The translations under genes were made by a program, and so were the position numbers. Positions 57,075-64,000 of a stretch of DNA of 64,000 bases are shown here, one piece after another. Position 1 is the first letter of the stretch. The number at the start of each line of letters is the position of its first letter. Location: contig BCJX01000013.1 of assembly GCA_001600415.1 (NCBI GenBank), forward strand, positions 570,753-634,752. The letters are read 5' to 3'. This DNA comes from Pascua guehoae. Its lineage: Eukaryota; Basidiomycota; Tremellomycetes; Trichosporonales; Trichosporonaceae. The notes below the pieces were generated by a model. It searched no databases and was not told where the DNA came from. It saw only the letters and a list, made by a program, of their open reading frames with translations.

Positions 57075-59193
57075 TCACCGCCTCTCCCATAGGAGCTCGT
57101 TAACACGACGCATTTCCTCTTCGCAATTGCGAGCCCATGTCGTGTCATCTTCGTCGGAGCGGATAATGGCTCGATCAAAGTCGATCAGTGCCAGCGTGCC
57201 ATTGTTCCTCCTACGAATGTGTCGCCATTCGATGTCGATGTGCAGTACACCACGAGCATGGATGGCTCTGTATAGCTCACGGATGGCTCGTCTGGAGGTG
57301 CGTCAGCCCTGGAAGTTGTCACGAGGCAGGGCGTGTTTGCCAGACTGCTACGTACCGTGTAACCGGGCTTGCTCGTTCGGTACGATGCAGTCTCCGATCC
57401 ACGTCCTCCATGACCGCACAGAGCCCCCGGGCGAATTCACAGTCAATCAAGGGTGCTGGAGGGTCGGGACCCTCGTCCGCTACCTTCTTCACGTCGCCGA
57501 GTCCGTAGTAGCGCGGTACAACTTGTCCTTGAAGCTCTACGAGCGCACCCATGGCTGCTGCTTCGTTGAGCGCCGCGTCATGTGCCTCTTTGCGCGAGTA
57601 TTGGCTGTCGCCTTCGGTGGGGAATAGTCCGAGGTCCAGGATTTTGGCCACAACGGGTATTGGCGTTTGTGTCCCAGGCGGAAAAAGAAGAGCACGGGAC
57701 GCTTGCCACAGTGCACTCTCGCCGAGACTATACAGCAGAGCAATAGTACCGCGAGAGGGATGGGTCAAGTCCATGGGGTTATCGTTGGGTGGTGCTGAGA
57801 AAAGGGGGCCGTGTTCACAATCGATGATCCAGACGAGGGTCCGACCAGCGTTCACCTGCGTGGTCGGACGATGTGTATTGGCCGAGGGTGACGTGGGGCC
57901 AGGAATGGACAGAAGAACACTTCCAAAAGAGAACCCAGAGCTTGGGACAGTTCGTACACGCTTAGGCGCCCGATCTCCGTAGCTCGTTGGATCCTGCTCG
58001 GGAAAGCCGAGCAGAGGACCGAGGACAGGATCGTGCGAAACGGCCAGTACAGTGATGCCAACAAGAAGCCCGCTGGGGTGGGATGCCAGCATATTCCGCA
58101 TTGACAATTTGCCAACCCGGGCAGGACTGTTAAACTCCACGATTGGAATGACCGGTTCGCCTACTTCATCATTCCCCACCGAACCCGTTGTCGCTGCTTG
58201 CCCCGTGCCATCGTTGTTCGAAATACGCTGGCATACCATAAAGTGATGGTAGTTGGTGACAATGCCAAAATGAGCGTCGTGCTTGTACATTTCTAACAAG
58301 ACCTGCCAAGTTGTCAGTAGCTCCAACTCCCACATCCCACGCACCTGTGCGAGCGGGAACGTGTCGACCCCATCGTCGCTCTCATCGACCATCGTGCCAG
58401 AGTCATCAATATAGACATAACCATTGTTGATAGCCGACCCAAGCGACGATACGCGGCTTCTGGTGGTATCGGTTGACACGTCGTCAGAGTGGACCACCAA
58501 CACAGCCAGTATGAGTTGGCAATCTACCGGCGAACGTCTGCCGCGCGCATTCCCATACATTTCGTCTTCGGGTAGGTCGTGCTCGTCGTCTCTGGGTCGC
58601 TCCCACACGAGATGAAACCCGGAATGGTCAGCCGAGGCTCGCCAGTACAGCGCGTGTCCGAGGTGCCCAACCAGGGACCGGAGGTACGCATTGACCGGTG
58701 CGACGAGGAAGGTGCCAATGAACGATGCAACGCCTTGGTCGCCCATAATGGTTTGAGAGCCCGCAGCATCCCTCGCAAGCATGCTAAACGATGCCCACTT
58801 GCTACGGAGAGCAGCAACGTCCGTCGGGCAGATATGAAGGCCAGCAGGCGAGAGTGGCAATGGGCCCCGCGAAGAGTCGGTGGCGGGTTCAGAAGCAGGC
58901 GGACCGAGGGCAAGGTAACGTCGGCCATTTACATCAGAGGAGAGAGGGTCAAACGGGAGGATGGCGGATGCGGCTGTCGAAAGCGTGCCATGCAATCGCT
59001 GCACCACTGGGCCTGCGCGAATGTCCCATCATGGCAGCTCGGCTACCTGGTTGACGCGCGTTGTGGGGCTTGGAGAGTGTAACCCAGCCCGACGGCAGTC
59101 GAGGGTGTCCGGTAGGACTAGAGTATTGAAAAAGTTTGAAAGGCGCGACTGGGGAGTGGGCGTGGCCTTCTTACGACCTATAGGATTGTGCAT
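57075..59193 (-). CDS. Kinase-fold protein, fungal PK-like (atypical)
   Basis: Four exons, 59193-59047, 58998-58345, 58302-57356 and 57291-57075, join to 654 aa. The C-terminal exon carries a compressed kinase catalytic core: RRAIRELYRAIHARGVLHID, then IEWRHIRRRNNGTLALIDFDRA. The catalytic-loop HxD is present (HID), the metal-binding Asn is replaced by His (WRHI), and DFG appears as DFD. The preceding part (VVAKILDLGLFP, EAHDAALNEAAAMGAL) supplies a plausible beta3 Lys and alphaC Glu. This pattern resembles fungal-expanded FunK1/aminoglycoside-kinase-like proteins. The first 300 residues resemble no domain I know. The 42-nt intron 58303-58344 has no stop and is a multiple of three, so it can be misread as coding. 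Two TIR elements flank the gene. Activity is unproven. Confidence 0.72.
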
Positions 59194-59976
59194 GCTATCG
59201 AGAAAGGACGTTTGGTCGAGTGCATGAGGATGGATGGTGTGTTGATGCCAACAAACGTCCCTTTGGCACTTCGGGAACGTACATATTTCCATCTCCCCAT
59301 ATTGTGTTTAACCGGAAAACTCCCGCTCTCCCTCGCCGTGCCTCAAGAACATACAGATGTATCCCAAAAGTCGTGAGACTGCCAATTGAGCTTGGGTGCA
59401 CGCACACGCACGAAATGCAGGGTGCGACGAGAAGGGAACACCAGTGTGGTCACTTGACATGCCATTGTTTGGTCAGTAGAGTGCCTATGCACATTTTCGC
59501 CGAGCCCCAAGCTCAACATTGTAGTCTCATGACTTTCCGGACTTGTAGTTGTCCTGGCCGACCATACCATCGTTCAACATTCTATCGCCGCATCGAGTAC
59601 ATGCGCACAGAGTACACTTGCGGGCCACGGATCTCTTTGTGACGTCGGGCTTGTACTGCCTCGTCGTCAAGGGGATCGCGTGTGTTGGCAGGTCTGCTGT
59701 TGTTGCCGTGTTTTGCTCACTATCTCCACTTATGCGCTGACACATTCACTTCTTGGGGGTGAATAGGCTCCTCTGACCGCTCCTTTGACCTTTTTATCCC
59801 CTCCCTTTATTGGCTACTAGTGGCGAGTCCACCCTTCGTCCCCCCCCCCCCATCAGCGTTGGTAACGAATTGATATTACAGAGAGCCTTGTCTCTACAGC
59901 GGCAATACCACATTATACTCTACTCCCATATCGTCACTAACAGACTACATCAGGTGTGCGCGTTCCTGCTGGTCAG
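59194..59976. other. Intergenic with a TIR element
   Basis: 783 bp between two minus-strand genes. It holds the MITE-like element at 59352-59547, 160 bp upstream of the kinase-fold start, and a C run near 59842. No gene seen. Confidence 0.6.
59352..59547. mobile_element. Small TIR element, MITE-like, copy 1
   Basis: 196 bp bounded by TA. The left end TACAGATGTATCCCAAAAGT continues CGTGAGACTGCCAATTGAGCTTGGG. The right end as reverse complement, TACAAGTCCGGAAAGTCATG, continues AGACTACAATGTTGAGCTTGGGG. The arms are about 42 bp with small gaps. No coding capacity. The start CAG-N-CCCAAAAGT and TA flanks are typical of Tc1/mariner elements. Confidence 0.65.
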
Positions 59977-62591
59977 TCAATGCGTGGTCGTCGGTGGGAT
60001 GTCGTCTCTTGCGCCGATGTCCGAACCGTACATCATACCACTACCATCGGCCAACACCTCCTGTCCCGACACCTGCGTCCCCGCCTGCGCCTGTGACTGC
60101 GACGGGCCGCGGCTGAGCGTCGTCTGCGGCTGAGGGATTGGAGGAAGAGGTCGATGCCGCTTAACAACTGATTGAGCACGTTCAAGTCGCAGCGAGTCGT
60201 TTGATCCTCTCGTCGTAACCGCGGGTTGTGTCTCGTTGGGGGTGGTCGTGGTGTCGGGGCTGTTGGTGCTCAATAATGGAGTGGCCAGCGATTCTTGGAC
60301 ACCGGGGCTGTAGTAAAGGTCGGAGAGCGGCTGATCGCTGGTTGGGCTAGCATGGTCGCCTGGTGTAGCGCGTGGAGCGCTCGGAGAGGCTCCCACCGTA
60401 TCGCCTTGCGAGCCTGGTGAAGGGCCGGGAGCATCGCCAGCCACTGGGGATGTTACGTCCCCCTGGGGTGCAGATGTTAGGTAGGAGGTGCTGATACCGA
60501 TATTGTTGGAGGCCGAGGCTGACGATGTGGACATCGGGGGCGCTGTGAGTGGCGATCGTGCCGTCTGCGCGTCCATCGAGTCGTTGCTGACCTCTGGTTG
60601 GGCGGCTCCAGTGTTTTGCCGGCGTTGTTCCATCCACGCTGGGTTGTAGGTGGGCGGGAGCGTGGGCGGGAGGGCCTCCATGGGGCCTGCATCTTCTTCG
60701 ATAGCGGGCCATTCCTCGCGGCGAGCGGGTGGTTGAGCTCCTTCCACCCGACGGGGGTTGATCAGACGTCTGGGTCGGCTCTGGTTCGGGCGAGGTCCTT
60801 TGCGGATAGAGGCATTGCGGATAGAGGCATTGCGGACAGAGCCATGCCGCGTTGCGTCCGCCCACGACGAGCTGCTCGCGCCGCTGGTGTCCACCGGCGC
60901 GAAAGGGTTCCACGTCATACTCGAAAACGACGGTGCGGGGAACGAACGTTCCTCCTGAGCCGCGGCAGACTTGAGAACGGCGCCAGGTGAACTGAGCGTT
61001 AGTTTTTCTTGCTGCATGGCGTACACGTACGCAACGGAGGACATGGTCCCGTCCAGCTCGTCGTCGACGACCAGGGAAAAATCCGTTCGCTCCAACACGC
61101 GCTGCGGTTTTCGTCTATGGCGACGGCACAAGCAACACAGGAGCAGTCCCAGAAGTGCAAGACCGACAATGCCACCGACCTGAAGTTTGTTTAACCCACG
61201 AAAAGCACCACCACTAATAGCACAATACGCACCACACCGCCAGCAACCGCACCCTTGTTGATGCTCTTTGGCTTGTCAGGAGGGCTGTGCTGTCAGATTT
61301 CACGTATACTACACATACCACGTACTGATAGATGCTGGAATATACTGTCCAGCCTGTAATACGTATAGCTGCGTCGGGCGGGGCAACTGCCGTGCTGTTG
61401 TCCGCATACATCCAGGGCGGGTTGGAGTCGATCACCAAGGTTTGCGCCTGTGAGTGATCGACCACCTCGGCAGAGAGGGTGGCGCGCGCGTACCAGGGTC
61501 TGGTCGCATTGAATGCATCCTCCGCACTGTAGCTTCGCGGTGTGATTTTCGTAGTACCCCAGCCAATGTCGGGCCCGACAAAGCCGTCGACAGAGACAAA
61601 TGAAGTATTCAGGGGCAGATTATACGACAGCCAAGCCCCGCGTGGCAGGATCAAGTGGTCGGCAACAATGGGCTCTTGTCCCGCTAACTCGTCAATGCCG
61701 GTCATGGGGTACCAAGAAGGGTGTGCTTACCTACTCCCCCACCGACTTCGGTTCCAACGCCATAAGTGTTCCCACCAACTAAGTTTCCGAGGTTATTCCC
61801 GCCATTGACGCCGACGCGTGTGTTTAGTCCCCCGTTCACTATCGCAGGAACATATTCTGCCACTTGGGACATGTCTGATCTATCGACGTTGTCAGTTTAT
61901 CCGTCTAGTGTGTCCCAATTCCCCTGTGAAACACCGCAACCCCCTCTTTCCCCACAATATGAATTTGCAGCTCATTCGACGGCAGCCTTTTCGATGGCGG
62001 CAGCTTGCGTAAATTCCTGTGGATATCCAATTCCAAGGACACGAAGAACACTCACGCATTGGTCCTGATCCCCCATGTCGTCTTTATGGACGTGACCGTG
62101 ACATTGCCTCCTGTTACCGTCCAGACGATAGTGGAGAGGTTTGCCGGCGGGTCCGAGCTGCCATACGCAAGGATAAGGTCGTCCGCTGGTGGCGGGACAG
62201 GTATTAAATGCTCCGGATCAAGACGTTCAAAGACAAATGACGAATTGTCTGGGACGCTCGCATTGCCATAGATGTATATTGCGTGGGCCATTGTGCCGAC
62301 CATGGGCGTGATTGCAACCCCTTGAGTTTCAAGGTCGATGAGATCGGGGAGGGTGATGCTCATGCTAGCGTTTCCAATCCCCACCATGCCTTCTTGCCAT
62401 GTTGACAGTGGTGTCTCGGTGAATGTGTATTCCCACTCGGGTCCTGGTGGCCTTATGGGCAAGTCATTCGGGAGGTGCATGAATACCGGGTCCATGACGC
62501 TGTACGTCTGATTGATCCACAGTGTTGGAACGTCGTCGTCGACCGTCAGGTTCACAAATGGCGGCGCGAATTTGCCGTCGTCAACTGCCAT
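59977..62591 (-). CDS. Single-pass membrane protein with glycosylated ectodomain and disordered tail
   Basis: Five exons join in frame: 62591-62056, 61879-61731, 61683-61319, 61265-61236 and 61179-59977, giving 760 aa. The N-terminal 350 residues contain several N-x-S/T sites (NLT, NQT, NAS, NSS, NATR, NST) and beta-rich motifs such as IVWTVTGGNVTVTSIKTTW and RITGWTVYSSIYQYV, suggesting tandem beta-sandwich domains outside the cell. A Gly-rich segment (LVGGNTYGVGTEVGGGV) links them. One helix, GGIVGLALLGLLLCCLC, followed by RRHRRKPQRVLERTD, puts the roughly 380-residue Ser/Pro/Thr-rich C-terminus in the cytosol. There is no signal peptide at MAVDDGKF, as in a common basidiomycete family of such proteins. 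It resembles the 8.8 kb gene only in layout. Function unknown. Confidence 0.75.
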
Positions 62592-62990
62592 TCTGGAGTG
62601 AGCGGTCACAGCAGCTGGTAGAGTCGGTCTGGCGTGCTGAGGATGACGTGTATTGGGTAGGTGGTCTTTCGAGGGGCATCACAATGGTGTCAAGGTGTCA
62701 GGAAGAGAAGAAGATTGTGCGCTCGTCATGGAGATAGTAGTCTTTATGTGTCAGTTCAACCCCGCCCCGCGTCCTGGTCTGCACGATATGTGTGGTTGGA
62801 CTCTTGGCGTGGTCGTCGGCTGAGCGTCGGCTGAGCGACAGCGAACCAAGAAATCAGTCAATCAGATGACCATCCAAAGGGCCGACCACATACCCTACTT
62901 TCTTACCCGCATAACGTTACAGTTTGGAACGCGTTGGAGGCACAGGGACAGGCACCTTCAACAACCGTTGGCCATCTGTGTAGTGTGACC

Positions 62991-63385
62991 AATTTTTTTT
63001 CTGAAATAGCACAAATAAAACGTATTATGGCCAAAGCAGGACAAAAGGTTTCTTGTTTGCTAAAACTACTTCGCACAAAATGGCCTGTACTGGCACGGAA
63101 TATCCCCCACGATCACCTCACCCCCTAACCTTTGTAACACGGTAACCTGTAAGCCCCTAAGTCCCGAACCCTAAAACCCTCTAACCCTCTAACCCTCTAA
63201 GCACATGCATGCATGTCTAGAGACCTTGTTTCCTCTTTCAATGCACGAAAAGAACAATGCACGGGATACTGCGAGAGCATGTTTCTTGACAAAGCGGATG
63301 CAAAAGGTGCTAGTTTAGCAAATAGGAAACCCTTTGTGCTACTTTGGCCATAATAAGTTTTGTTGTGCTAGACTCGCAAAAAATT
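62991..63385. mobile_element. Inverted-repeat element, about 395 bp, enclosing telomere-like repeats
   Basis: The left arm (62991 to about 63068) begins AATTTTTT and contains TATTATGGCCAAAG and GGTTTCTTGTTTGCTAAAACTA. The right arm (about 63305-63385) as reverse complement begins AATTTTTT and contains TATTATGGCCAAAG and GGTTTCCTATTTGCTAAACTA. The arms are about 78 bp and clearly homologous. The centre holds no open frame. It is probably a MITE-like or foldback element; no clear target duplication was found. Confidence 0.65.
63166..63201. repeat. Telomere-like repeat tract, CCCTCTAA units
   Basis: GAACCCTAAAACCCTCTAACC continues as three CCCTCTAA octamers, preceded by looser CCCCTAA variants from 63121. 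This resembles eukaryotic telomeric C-strand repeats. Confidence 0.7.
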
Positions 63386-64000
63386 GCCCTGTGACTCGTC
63401 TCTCACAGGTACAGTACAGTCACGAACATTAGAAGAGGAAAGTGGACGAACAGTGTGCTTTGTGCGGAAACAACATGAAGGTGAGAGAGGAACCTGTCTG
63501 TGGCTCTGCATACACCGTCAGCAGGCACCCGCCCTTGTACGGCGAGCGCCTTGCCGAGTCACATCAAGAACAACCATCCCAGAAGAGGAAAAGTCAGTGC
63601 CTAGTCAAACACCGAGCTCCGTTTACACTTTGCAGCTGATGAAGTAGCATTGTTCCAAGGAATGATGACGCAGGTTAGTGTGGGAGAGAACGTGGGTTTG
63701 AATTGTCAGACTAAACGAAATGTTGGTGCGACCGGCAAATCTTGGGTCTGCAACACTGGGTTGTGGTTCCCACCAGATACTGTAGAGCGCGATGAGATGA
63801 CGTATGCAGGAGAAGAGGCAAGGAGACATGGTACATGTGGTGATCTCGAGACTGCCATGTTGAGCCTCGATCACGGGTTGAGCACTTCAATGGCCGTACA
63901 AATCCTCCATGCCCTGCAGTTGGGGCCCTGGAAAGTCATCTTGCACCCTCCCAAGCCAGACTCTGTGGCATACCTGTGCTACTGTTCAGCAGAAGAGGGA

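Larger units (their letters stand above)
62592..64000. other. Gene-free right end with repeat element
   Basis: No gene supported. AT content rises around an inverted-repeat element (62991-63385) with telomere-like repeats inside. A fragment resembling the TIR family core (GAGACTGCCATGTTGAGC) occurs at 63847-63867. Confidence 0.6.

Noticed and set aside
62870..64000. CRISPR-like or subtelomeric gene array at the right end
   Set aside because: Repeats are inverted arms and a short telomere-like tract, not regularly spaced; no adjacent cas-like or helicase gene.

Overview
The window is nuclear DNA from a GC-rich basidiomycete yeast or filamentous fungus. I infer Tremellomycetes, probably near Trichosporonales. 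The evidence is many short GT-AG introns (mostly 38-120 nt) with CTRAC branch points and YAG acceptors, strong C/G third-position codon bias, intron-bearing tRNA genes, and fungal orthologs such as the 21.3 kDa complex I subunit, cerevisin and CSN12. I can support about 15 protein genes and three tRNA genes. Gene models were spliced by eye from reading frames and splice consensus. No prokaryotic, plasmid or viral gene was seen.

Layout. 1-4.3 kb: a partial unknown gene running off the left edge (-), a long gap, then a complex I subunit (-) head to head with a UBC8-type E2 (+). 8.8-19.8 kb, all (+): a single-pass membrane protein, a bZIP factor and a small membrane protein, each behind a long pyrimidine-rich leader. 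20-26 kb: gene-poor, with two convergent tRNA-Gly genes, a tRNA-Arg, a Z-DNA-prone microsatellite and a 62-nt C run. 26-31 kb: eIF6 (-) head to head with CSN12/PCID2 (+). 31.3-36.3 kb: a roughly 20-exon gene (-) whose domain order matches the meiotic axis proteins SYCP2/Red1, head to head with a vacuolar subtilase (+). 39.9-45.4 kb: a phosphopantetheinyl transferase (-) and an Argonaute (-). 47.9-54.6 kb: an FGGY sugar kinase (-) and a GPI-type aspartic protease (+). 57-62.6 kb: a kinase-fold protein (-) bracketed by two small TIR elements, and a glycosylated membrane protein (-). 63 kb: an inverted-repeat element holding telomere-like repeats.

The genes do not form one pathway. They are mainly housekeeping (respiration, ubiquitin conjugation, ribosome biogenesis, mRNA export, proteolysis, acyl-carrier activation) plus RNAi and a likely meiotic axis protein. 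Head-to-head pairs sharing 0.6-1.0 kb promoters recur. The strongest candidate for something undescribed is the SYCP2/Red1-like gene. The next are a TA-flanked TIR element family and the telomere-repeat element near the right end.
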